Shown: piece by piece, positions 36,505-43,665 of the stretch | Layout of the letters: every line of letters starts with the position of its first letter | How positions within the stretch are numbered: position 1 is the first letter of the stretch | Source of the DNA: Brevundimonas sp. | Lineage (GTDB): Bacteria; Pseudomonadota; Alphaproteobacteria; Caulobacterales; Caulobacteraceae | Direction: 5' to 3' | Assembly (NCBI RefSeq): GCF_030656255.1 | Contig: NZ_JAUSOE010000030.1 | Span: 72,319-125,595 of the forward strand | Length of the DNA: 53,277 bases | The notes under the pieces: generated by a model | What the model was told of the DNA's origin: nothing | Databases searched by the model: none | The model's input: the letters and a program-made list of their open reading frames with translations, nothing else | Position numbers and translations under genes: made by a program

Positions 36505-37320
36505 TCAGCCGACGAAGGCGCGTTCCAGCACATAGTCGGCGGGCTCGGCGTTCGAGCCTTCCTTCAGCCCATAGGTCTCCAGCAGTTCGCCGGCTTCCTT
36601 GATCATGGCCATCGAGCCGCACAGCATGGCGCGGTCGCGGGCGGGATCGAAGCCTTCGGGCAGGCCCAGGTCGCGGAAGAAGTCGCCGGACTTTATGCGG
36701 TCGGTGATCCGGCCCGGCGTTTCGAACGCCTCGCGCGTGACCGTCGGGTAATAGGTCAGCTGCGCCTTGGCCTCGTCGCCGATCAGCGGGTCGTCATGGA
36801 TCTCGCGGGTGAAGAAGTCGCGATAGGCCAGGTCGGCGACGCTGCGCACCGTGTGGATCACATAGACATGGCCGAAGCGGGAATAGGTTTCAGGATCGCG
36901 CGCCACGCTCAGCCAGGGGGCCAGCCCCGTGCCTGTGCCGATCAGGAACAGCCGCTCGCCGCCGGTCAGGGCGTCCAGAACCAGGGTGCCGGTCGGCTTC
37001 TTGCCCATCAGCACCGTGTCGCCCGGTTGGATCTTCTGCAGGCGCGAGGTCAGGGGGCCGTCCGCGACCTTGATCGAGAAGAACTCCAGCTCCTCGGCCC
37101 AGCAGGGGCTGGCGATGGAATAGGCGCGAAGGACGGGTTTCCCGCCGTCTTCGCCGGGCAGGCCGATCATCACGAACTCGCCCGAGCGGAAGCGGAAATC
37201 CTCGGGCCGGCGGACGCCGAAGCTGAACAGGCTGTCGGTCCAGTGGCGGACCCACAGAACCTCCAGTTCGTTGAACGGGCTGGCTTTGACGGGAGCGGGG
37301 GAGAGGGCGGCGTCGGTCAT
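36505..37320 (-). CDS. fpr: Ferredoxin-NADP(+) reductase
   Basis: A 271-residue flavoenzyme with an FAD domain (FRSGEFVMIGLPG, then VLRAYSIASPCWAEELEFFS with the RAYS flavin motif) and an NADP domain (GGERLFLIGTGTGLAPWLSV, MLCGSMAMIKEAGELL). It ends LERAFVG, as bacterial subclass I reductases do. It moves electrons between NADPH and ferredoxin or flavodoxin. ATG 37320 is used; an in-frame extension to 37383 shows no better start. It is divergent from the S9 peptidase with 108 bp between. Confidence 0.93.
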   Translation of the reverse strand: MTDAALSPAPVKASPFNELEVLWVRHWTDSLFSFGVRRPEDFRFRSGEFVMIGLPGEDGGKPVLRAYSIASPCWAEELEFFSIKVADGPLTSRLQKIQPGDTVLMGKKPTGTLVLDALTGGERLFLIGTGTGLAPWLSVARDPETYSRFGHVYVIHTVRSVADLAYRDFFTREIHDDPLIGDEAKAQLTYYPTVTREAFETPGRITDRIKSGDFFRDLGLPEGFDPARDRAMLCGSMAMIKEAGELLETYGLKEGSNAEPADYVLERAFVG

Positions 37321-37391
37321 GGTGGGCTTCTGTAAGCTGAGACCTTGTCGCAGGAAAGAAAAAGCCTTTCGTCCAGCGGCCACTTTTCCTC

Positions 37392-37418
37392 GTGACGGCT
37401 TGCAGAAGCGCCGCTAGC
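37392..37418 (+). promoter_or_regulatory. Probable promoter of the S9 peptidase gene
   Basis: GTGACG (37392-37397), a 15-bp spacer and GCTAGC (37413-37418). Transcription would start near 37425, only about four bases before ATG 37429, so the mRNA would be almost leaderless. Confidence 0.5.
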
Positions 37419-37428
37419 GTCACCGACC

Positions 37429-39669
37429 ATGCGCACAGTTCTCCTTGCTTCGACCATTCTCCTGTCGGCCGGTTCCGCACTCGCCCAAGAGACACCCTCC
37501 AACATTTTGACGCCGGAACGGGTGTTCTCCAGCCCCAGCCTGAACGGCCCCGTGGCCAAGGGCGTCAGCCTGTCGCCGGATGGGCAACTGGTGGCCTTCC
37601 TGCGGTCGCGCGAGGACAATGTGGATGTCCAGGACCTTTGGGCCGCCCCGACCGGCGAGGGCGAACCCTACAAGCTGATCGACGCCCGCGCCCTTGTGCC
37701 TGACGCCGGCGAACTGTCGGAGGCCGAGAAGGCCCGGCGGGAGCGGATGCGGATCAGCGCGCGTGGCGTGGTCGAATATTCGTGGGACCAGCAGGGCCGC
37801 TATATCCTGGCGCCGCTGGAAGGCGACATCTTCCTGGCCAGCCGCGCCGACGGCAAGGTGCGCCGCCTGACCGAAACCCCGGCCGACGAGATCGACGCCA
37901 AGGTCTCGCCCAAGGGCAGCTACGTCTCCTATGTCCGCGATCAGAACCTGGTCGTCTATGATTTGGCCACCGGCCAGGAGACGCCGATCACCGACGACGG
38001 CGCCGGCCTGATCACCTGGGCCACGGCCGAGTTCATCGCCCAGGAGGAGATGGACCGCGACACCGGCTACTGGTGGAGCCCCGACGAACGCTACATCGCT
38101 CTGACCCGCGTGGAGGAAAGCCCGGTGGACATAGTGCCCCGGTTCGAGTTCACCGGCGCCGGCGCCACCATGGTCGAGCAGCGCTATCCCCGCGCGGGCC
38201 GTCCCAATGCGGTGGTCGAACTCTATGTCCGCGACCTGCAGGGCGGGGGACGGGTCAAGGTGGACCTCGGCTCCAACACCGACATCTATCTGGCGCGGGT
38301 CGACTGGGCCGACGACGGCAAGACCCTGTATGTCCAGCGTCACTCGCGCGATCAGAAGACGCTGGACCTGCTCAGCGTCGATCCGGCCACCGGCGCCTCG
38401 CGCGTGATCCTCAGCCAGAAGGCCCAGGCCTGGGTCGATCTGAATAATGACTTCCACGTCCTGCCGGACGGCCGCTTCATCTGGTCGAACGAGGACAGCG
38501 GCTGGCGCCACCTGTATCTGTACGACCGTAACGGCCGTCAGCTACGTGCGATCACGCGGGGCGACTATCCGGTCAAACATCTGGACGGCGTCAACGCACA
38601 GACGGGCGAGGTCTATTTCACCGCCTCGATGCGCGACGGCAAGGAACTGCCGATCGAACAGCAGATGTTCCGCGCCAGCCTGAACCGCACCGTCGATCCC
38701 GTGCCGGTGACCCCGGCCGGCGGCTGGTGGACCGTGTCGGTCAACGGACCGGCGACGGCCTATGTCGGCAACTATTCCGACCCCGCCACCCCGCCCCAGT
38801 CGGCCCTGTACCGGATCGACGGCACGCGCGTGCGTTGGATCGAGGAGAACAAGCTCGACGCCGCCCACGCCTTCGCCCCCTATGTCTCGCGCCTGCGCAC
38901 GCCCGAGTTCGGCACGATGCAGAGCCATGGCGAAACCCTCGTCTGGCGCATGACCACCCCGCCTGACTTCGATCCGTCGAAGAAATATCCGGTGGTTATG
39001 CAGGTCTATGGCGGTCCCGGCACCGGCGCGGGGGTGCAAAAGAGCTGGCAGCCCCTGACCAACCAACTGCTGACCGAGGCCGGCTATATCGTCTTCCGCG
39101 TCGATAACCGCGGCGAGGGCGACCGGTCACAGGCCTTCGAGACCAGCATCTATCGTCGCCTGGGAATTCCTGCGGTCGAGGATCAGACCCTGGCCGCCAA
39201 ATGGTTGAAGACTCTGCCCTATGTCGATGCGGACCGGATCGCCATGATGGGCTGGAGCTTCGGCGGCTTCCTCAGCCTGCTGGCCGTGACCGAGCCCGAG
39301 GCCGGTCTGGCCTCGGCCCTCGCCGGCGCCGCCCCGACGGAATGGAGCCTGTACGACACCCATTACACCGAACGCTACATGTCCACGCCCCAGGACAATC
39401 CGGAAGGCTACGCCGCCACCGACATCCTGCCGCGCCTGGATGATCTGACCGGCGGCCTGCTGATCCTGCACGGCATGGCCGACGACAATGTCATCTTCGG
39501 CAACGCCACCCGCGTGATCGACGCCCTTCAGGCCAAGAGCATGCCGTTCGAGATGATGCTTTATCCCGGCCAGAGACACGGCGTCCGCGGCGAACCCAGG
39601 CAGTTGCAGCAATGGCGCACCTATCTCGACTTCCTGGACCGCACGATCGGCAAGCGCGCGGTTGACTGA
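37429..39669 (+). CDS. Exported S9-family peptidase, dipeptidyl-peptidase IV type
   Basis: A 746-residue protein with a signal peptide (ending SALAQ), a DPP4-type beta-propeller (about 40-480) and an alpha/beta-hydrolase catalytic domain. The exopeptidase glutamate motif AEFIAQEEMDRDTGYWWSPD is present. The catalytic triad is Ser610 in GWSFGGF, Asp685 in MADDN and His717 in GQRHG. It probably removes N-terminal dipeptides with Pro or Ala at position two, in the periplasm. The gene stands alone on its own promoter, followed 27 bp later by an amidase. Confidence 0.95.
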   Translation: MRTVLLASTILLSAGSALAQETPSNILTPERVFSSPSLNGPVAKGVSLSPDGQLVAFLRSREDNVDVQDLWAAPTGEGEPYKLIDARALVPDAGELSEAEKARRERMRISARGVVEYSWDQQGRYILAPLEGDIFLASRADGKVRRLTETPADEIDAKVSPKGSYVSYVRDQNLVVYDLATGQETPITDDGAGLITWATAEFIAQEEMDRDTGYWWSPDERYIALTRVEESPVDIVPRFEFTGAGATMVEQRYPRAGRPNAVVELYVRDLQGGGRVKVDLGSNTDIYLARVDWADDGKTLYVQRHSRDQKTLDLLSVDPATGASRVILSQKAQAWVDLNNDFHVLPDGRFIWSNEDSGWRHLYLYDRNGRQLRAITRGDYPVKHLDGVNAQTGEVYFTASMRDGKELPIEQQMFRASLNRTVDPVPVTPAGGWWTVSVNGPATAYVGNYSDPATPPQSALYRIDGTRVRWIEENKLDAAHAFAPYVSRLRTPEFGTMQSHGETLVWRMTTPPDFDPSKKYPVVMQVYGGPGTGAGVQKSWQPLTNQLLTEAGYIVFRVDNRGEGDRSQAFETSIYRRLGIPAVEDQTLAAKWLKTLPYVDADRIAMMGWSFGGFLSLLAVTEPEAGLASALAGAAPTEWSLYDTHYTERYMSTPQDNPEGYAATDILPRLDDLTGGLLILHGMADDNVIFGNATRVIDALQAKSMPFEMMLYPGQRHGVRGEPRQLQQWRTYLDFLDRTIGKRAVD

Positions 39670-39696
39670 CGACTGAACCAGAGCGCGGGGGCGAAC

Positions 39697-41343
39697 ATGT
39701 TGAAGACCAAGCTTATGGCCGGCGTGTTCGCCGTCGTTCTGGCGAGCACCGCGCCGTTTCTCGCCTCGGCGCACACGCCGCCTCCGCCGCCGCCGCCGCC
39801 GCCGGACGCCGACATCGCCTGGGTCCAGCGGGAGCGCACGCCCTACGGCTCCTGGGAGGAGATGGCGCGGTTCTTCCTCAGTCAGATTCGCAGCTATGAC
39901 GTCGAAGGCCGGTTCGGCGAGCCCGGTCCCGCGATCAACAGCCTGATCTCAACAAACCCTTCGGCGCTTGAGGACGCCCGCGCCTCAGACGCCCGCCGCC
40001 TCGCCGGACAGACCCTGCCGCTGGACGGCGTGCCCCTGGTCATCAAGGACAATGTCGAGGCGCGCGGCATGCCGACGACGGCGGGTTCGCTGGCCCTGGC
40101 CGCAAACCAGCCGGACCGCGACGCGCCGATCACGGCCCGTCTGCGCCAGGCGGGCGCGGTGCTGATCGGCAAGAGCAATCTGTCGGAATGGGCCAATATC
40201 CGCTCGTCCGGTTCGATCAGCGGCTGGAGCGCCGTGGGCGGGCTGACGCGCAATCCCTATGCGCGCGACCGCAACACCTGCGGCTCGTCCTCGGGGTCGG
40301 GGGCGGCTGTCGCGGCGGGCTTCGCCATCGTGGCCATCGGCACCGAGACGGATGGGTCGATCACCTGCCCGGCGGCGATCAACGGCCTGGTCGGGTTCAA
40401 GCCCACCGTCGGGCTTGTGTCGCGGACGGGCATCGTGCCGATCAGCCACAGCCAGGACACGGCCGGACCGATGACCCGCACGGTCAGGGACGCCGCCCTG
40501 GTGCTGAACGTCATCGCCGGGTCCGACCCCGCCGACCCGGCGACGGTCGAGGCGGACGCCCGCAAGACCGACTACGCCGCAGCGCTGGACGGCGCGAGCC
40601 TGAGCGGCGTTCGCATCGGCGTCGCCCGTTTCCTGACCGGCTATTCCACCGGCACGGACGCCGTCTTCGAGGCCAATCTGGAACGAATGCGCCAGGCGGG
40701 CGCGATCCTGGTCGACATCAAGGACGGGCCGGACATGAGCGCCATCGGCGGCGCCGAACTGACCGTTCTGCTGACCGAGTTGAAGGTCGATCTGAACGCC
40801 TATCTCGCCACCACCGATCCGACCCAGGTCAAGACCCGCACCCTGGCCGAGGTGATCGCCTTCAATCACGCCACGCCGCGCGAACTGGCCCTTTTCGGCC
40901 AGGATCTGTTCGAGAAGGCCGAAGCGACGGGCGGGTTCGCCGATCCCGCCTATGTCACGGCGCGCGAGACGTCGCTGCGCCTGGCCGGGGTGGAGGGTAT
41001 CGATCGGCTGCTGAAGGATAATGACGTCGCCGTCCTGATCGCGCCCACGACCGGCCCGGCCTGGACCACCGACATCGTCAACGGCGACAACTACCTGGGC
41101 TCGGCCTCGACCTTGCCGGCCGTTGCGGGCTATCCGCACCTGACCGTGCCGATGGGGCAGGTGGGCGGCTTGCCGGTCGGTCTCAGTTTTATCGGCGGCC
41201 AATGGCAGGACGCCCGGGTGCTGGCGCTGGGCTACGCCTATGAGCAGCTTGGACCGCAGCGGGTGGCGCCGGGCTTTGCGGCCTCTCTGAACACCGTCCG
41301 CGCCGTCGCGCCTCTCCTCGCGCCGGCAGTTCAGGAACCTTGA
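39697..41343 (+). CDS. Exported amidase-signature-family hydrolase
   Basis: A 548-residue protein with a signal peptide ending near ASAHT and a run of nine prolines just after it. The amidase signature is complete: Lys116 in [10 protein letters not shown], the Gly/Ser-rich [10 protein letters not shown] (Ser196-198 region, cis-Ser) and the nucleophile Ser220 in [12 protein letters not shown]. It hydrolyses an amide in the envelope. The substrate (peptide amide or other) cannot be read from sequence. It probably shares a transcript with the S9 peptidase, suggesting peptide breakdown in the periplasm. Confidence 0.92.
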   Translation: MLKTKLMAGVFAVVLASTAPFLASAHTPPPPPPPPPDADIAWVQRERTPYGSWEEMARFFLSQIRSYDVEGRFGEPGPAINSLISTNPSALEDARASDARRLAGQTLPLDGVPLVIKDNVEARGMPTTAGSLALAANQPDRDAPITARLRQAGAVLIGKSNLSEWANIRSSGSISGWSAVGGLTRNPYARDRNTCGSSSGSGAAVAAGFAIVAIGTETDGSITCPAAINGLVGFKPTVGLVSRTGIVPISHSQDTAGPMTRTVRDAALVLNVIAGSDPADPATVEADARKTDYAAALDGASLSGVRIGVARFLTGYSTGTDAVFEANLERMRQAGAILVDIKDGPDMSAIGGAELTVLLTELKVDLNAYLATTDPTQVKTRTLAEVIAFNHATPRELALFGQDLFEKAEATGGFADPAYVTARETSLRLAGVEGIDRLLKDNDVAVLIAPTTGPAWTTDIVNGDNYLGSASTLPAVAGYPHLTVPMGQVGGLPVGLSFIGGQWQDARVLALGYAYEQLGPQRVAPGFAASLNTVRAVAPLLAPAVQEP

Positions 41344-41390
41344 TCGGCCGTCCGCTGTTGGGCCTCCATGAAACAGCGGACGAGCCTGAG

Positions 41391-41669
41391 ATGAGCGACC
41401 TGATCGCCAATATCGTCGGCTCGGCTGCTGCGGTCTGCTCCGTGACCAGTTTCGCGCCCCAGGCGATCAAGATCTGGAAGGAACGCGACGCCTCGTCGGT
41501 CAGTCTGAAGACCTATTCCCTGACCGTGACCTGTTTCGCCCTATGGGTCGTGTATGGCGTCATGACCCAGGCCTGGCCGGTGACCATCGCCAACTCATGC
41601 GCCCTGGTCATGGCCTCGGGCGTGTTGGCCATGAAATGGCGCTTCCGCGACGGCGATCCCGACGCCTGA
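41391..41669 (+). CDS. SemiSWEET-type PQ-loop transporter
   Basis: A 92-residue protein with three membrane helices and the PQ motif SFAPQAIKIWKERDASSVSL followed by KTYSLTVTCFALWVVYG. This is the bacterial SemiSWEET layout, which works as a dimer in facilitated sugar transport. ATG 41391 is preferred. A TTG at 41340 would extend it by 17 residues and overlap the amidase stop. Confidence 0.9.
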   Translation: MSDLIANIVGSAAAVCSVTSFAPQAIKIWKERDASSVSLKTYSLTVTCFALWVVYGVMTQAWPVTIANSCALVMASGVLAMKWRFRDGDPDA

Positions 41670-41673
41670 CGTT

Positions 41674-41687
41674 TTGATCCGGATCAA
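41674..41687. promoter_or_regulatory. Perfect FNR/FixK-type box
   Basis: TTGATCCGGATCAA fits the FNR/FixK consensus TTGAT-N4-ATCAA exactly, and the whole 14 bp is a perfect palindrome. It is centred about 54 bp before ATG 41735 of a small membrane peptide, a plausible activator position. This suggests oxygen-dependent control. It is assigned by motif only. Confidence 0.6.
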
Positions 41688-41734
41688 GGCGCAGCCGGCT
41701 TTGCGGCGCAATCGTGGGGCTGAGGAGATTTTCC

Positions 41735-41845
41735 ATGCCCCAGGACGCCGTTCCCTTCGTCGTCGCCATCGTCGCGGCTTTCGTCTTCTTCATGGGCGCC
41801 CTGGCCTTGGCCAGCCTCTATTCGCGCTCGTCCGACGACAAGTGA
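41735..41845 (+). CDS. 36-residue single-helix membrane peptide
   Basis: A short gene encoding 36 residues: N-terminal MPQDAVP, one hydrophobic helix (about 7-29) and a charged end (SRSSDDK). GAGGAG lies seven bases before the ATG, a near-ideal ribosome site. The FNR-type box upstream and the single-helix design recall small subunits of terminal oxidases or other respiratory complexes, but I do not recognise the sequence. It is below the usual length cut-off for gene callers and may be missing from annotations. Confidence 0.65.
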   Translation: MPQDAVPFVVAIVAAFVFFMGALALASLYSRSSDDK

Positions 41846-41929
41846 CGACAGCTTTACCCGACGTGATCTTGGCGCCCCGCGCGATGCGGGCTACGGCAGG
41901 GGTCTCAACGTCCAAGGGAGACGCCCCCA

Positions 41930-42235
41930 ATGCCTGATCTCGCACAAGTCACCGAACACATCCGCGGCGCCGTCGGCGACAACTCCGGCCTCGGCAAGAC
42001 CGTGAAGCTCGACCTCGGCGACGAAGGTAAAATCTACATCGACGGCGCCTCGGTGCCGAACACCGTCACCAACGAAGACAAGCCCGCCGACGCCACCGTC
42101 TCGATGAAGTGGGACGACTTCATGGCCCTGTCGGACGGCAAGCTGGATCCGATGATGGCCTTCATGCAGGGCAAGCTGAAGATCGCCGGCGACATGATGA
42201 TCGCCCAGAAGCTGGCCCCGCTGCTGAAGCGCTGA
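41930..42235 (+). CDS. SCP2 sterol-binding-domain protein
   Basis: A 101-residue protein that is one SCP2 domain: VKLDLGDEGKIYIDGASV, then DATVSMKWDDFMALSDGKLD, then FMQGKLKIAGDMMIAQKLAP. The domain binds fatty acids, acyl-CoA or sterols in a hydrophobic tunnel. AAGGGAG precedes ATG 41930. It lies before an acyl-CoA dehydrogenase but has its own terminator, so a shared role in lipid handling is possible though not through one transcript. Confidence 0.92.
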   Translation: MPDLAQVTEHIRGAVGDNSGLGKTVKLDLGDEGKIYIDGASVPNTVTNEDKPADATVSMKWDDFMALSDGKLDPMMAFMQGKLKIAGDMMIAQKLAPLLKR

Positions 42236-42260
42236 TGCCAGGCTGCTCAAGAGTTGATGG

Positions 42261-42293
42261 CGGCGCGGCTCCCTTCGGGGCCGCGCCGTTTTC
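42261..42293 (+). terminator. Terminator after the SCP2 gene
   Basis: CGGCGCGGC and GCCGCGCCG pair around an inner CCC-TTC-GGG stem, followed by TTTTC. A clear intrinsic terminator. Confidence 0.85.
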
Positions 42294-42337
42294 GTATCAG
42301 CGCCCGTCAGAGGCGCGACCGAAGAAGAGGAAACGAC

Positions 42338-43549
42338 ATGGACTTCAGACATTCCGACCGCGCCCTGGACTGGCACGCCCGCGTGCGCCGTTTCCTCGAC
42401 GAACAGGTCATCCCGCGCGAGGCCGAGTATTTCGCCCAGGTGCGCGAAAACCCGAACCGCCAGCCCCCGGTCATGGAGGCCATGAAGGCCGCCGCGCGTG
42501 ACGCCGGTCTGTGGAACATGTTCCTGCCGGGCGAGCATGGTGCCGGCCTGACCAACCTCGACTACGCCCCCCTGGCGGAGATGATGGGCGCCCATCTGTG
42601 GTCGTCCGAGGTGTTCAACTGCAACGCCCCCGACACCGGCAATATGGAAGTCCTGCACATGTACGGCGACGCCGCGCAGCAGGACCGCTGGCTCAAGCCC
42701 CTGATGGCCGGCCAGATCCGCTCGGCCTTCCTGATGACCGAGCCCGAGGTCGCCTCGTCCGACGCCACCAATATCCAGACCCGGATCGAGCGCGACGGCG
42801 ACCACTATGTCATCAACGGCCGCAAATGGTGGTCGACCAATATGGCCCACCCGAACGTCGCCATGACCATCGTCATGGGCAAGACCGACCCGGACGCCGC
42901 GACCCACGCCCAGCAGTCGCAGGTCATCGTGCCCGTCGACACGCCCGGTTTCCGCGTTGAACGGATGCTGACGGTGTTCGGCTATGACGAACGCCCCATC
43001 GGCCACGCCGAGGTGGTGCTGGAGAACGTCCGCGTCCCGGTCGAGAATCTGATCGCTGGCGAAGGCCGGGGGTTCGAGATCGCGCAAGGGCGCCTCGGCC
43101 CCGGCCGGATTCACCACTGTATGCGCGTGATCGGCGCGGCCGAACGGGCGCTGGAGCTGATGGTCGTGCGCCTGTTGAACCGCACCGCCTTCCGGAAACA
43201 GCTGGCCGAACATTCGGTGTGGGAACAGCGGGTCGCTGACGCCCGCACCAATATCGAGATGTGCCGCCTTCTGGTGCTGAAGGCCGCCTGGATGATGGAC
43301 GAGGCGGGGGCCAAGAACGCTCGCTCCGAAATCGCCCAGATCAAGGTCGCTGCGCCGCGCATGGCGCTCCAGGTCATCGACGACGCCATCCAGGCCTTCG
43401 GCGGCGCCGGCGTTTCGGGCGACACGCCCCTGGCCGAACTCTATGCCACGGTGCGCACCCTGCGGATCGCCGACGGCCCGGACGAGGTCCACAACCGCAC
43501 CATCGCCCGGCTAGAATACGCCAAACACGGCGGCAAGCCGGTGCGTTGA
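42338..43549 (+). CDS. Acyl-CoA dehydrogenase family protein
   Basis: A 403-residue flavoprotein with the usual three parts: an N-terminal helical domain (LDEQVIPREAEYFAQVRENP), a beta domain (FLMTEPEVASSDATNIQTRI, YVINGRKWWSTN) and a C-terminal helical domain (GRLGPGRIHHCMRVIGAAER, IQAFGGAGVSGDTPLAELYA, ADGPDEVHNRTIARLEY). It is closest to the ACAD10/11-like branch, which acts on long or hydroxylated acyl-CoA. The exact substrate cannot be assigned. ATG 42338 follows AGAGGAAA. Confidence 0.94.
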   Translation: MDFRHSDRALDWHARVRRFLDEQVIPREAEYFAQVRENPNRQPPVMEAMKAAARDAGLWNMFLPGEHGAGLTNLDYAPLAEMMGAHLWSSEVFNCNAPDTGNMEVLHMYGDAAQQDRWLKPLMAGQIRSAFLMTEPEVASSDATNIQTRIERDGDHYVINGRKWWSTNMAHPNVAMTIVMGKTDPDAATHAQQSQVIVPVDTPGFRVERMLTVFGYDERPIGHAEVVLENVRVPVENLIAGEGRGFEIAQGRLGPGRIHHCMRVIGAAERALELMVVRLLNRTAFRKQLAEHSVWEQRVADARTNIEMCRLLVLKAAWMMDEAGAKNARSEIAQIKVAAPRMALQVIDDAIQAFGGAGVSGDTPLAELYATVRTLRIADGPDEVHNRTIARLEYAKHGGKPVR

Positions 43550-43576
43550 AATCACGCCGACGCTTCCTAGATCAGG

Positions 43577-43601
43577 GGAACCCCGGCTGAGGCGCGACGT
43601 T
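43577..43601 (+). promoter_or_regulatory. Perfect EcfG (general stress) promoter of the egtB-egtD fusion gene
   Basis: GGAAC (43577-43581), exactly 16 bp, then CGTT (43598-43601) is the full alphaproteobacterial EcfG consensus. It puts the transcript start near 43608, leaving a leader of about 58 nt before ATG 43666. Confidence 0.78.
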
Positions 43602-43665
43602 CGTTCTGCTTGGACGACGCGACGCCCGCCGGGGCTTCGGGGCTGAGGCGGACGGAACGGCTGAC

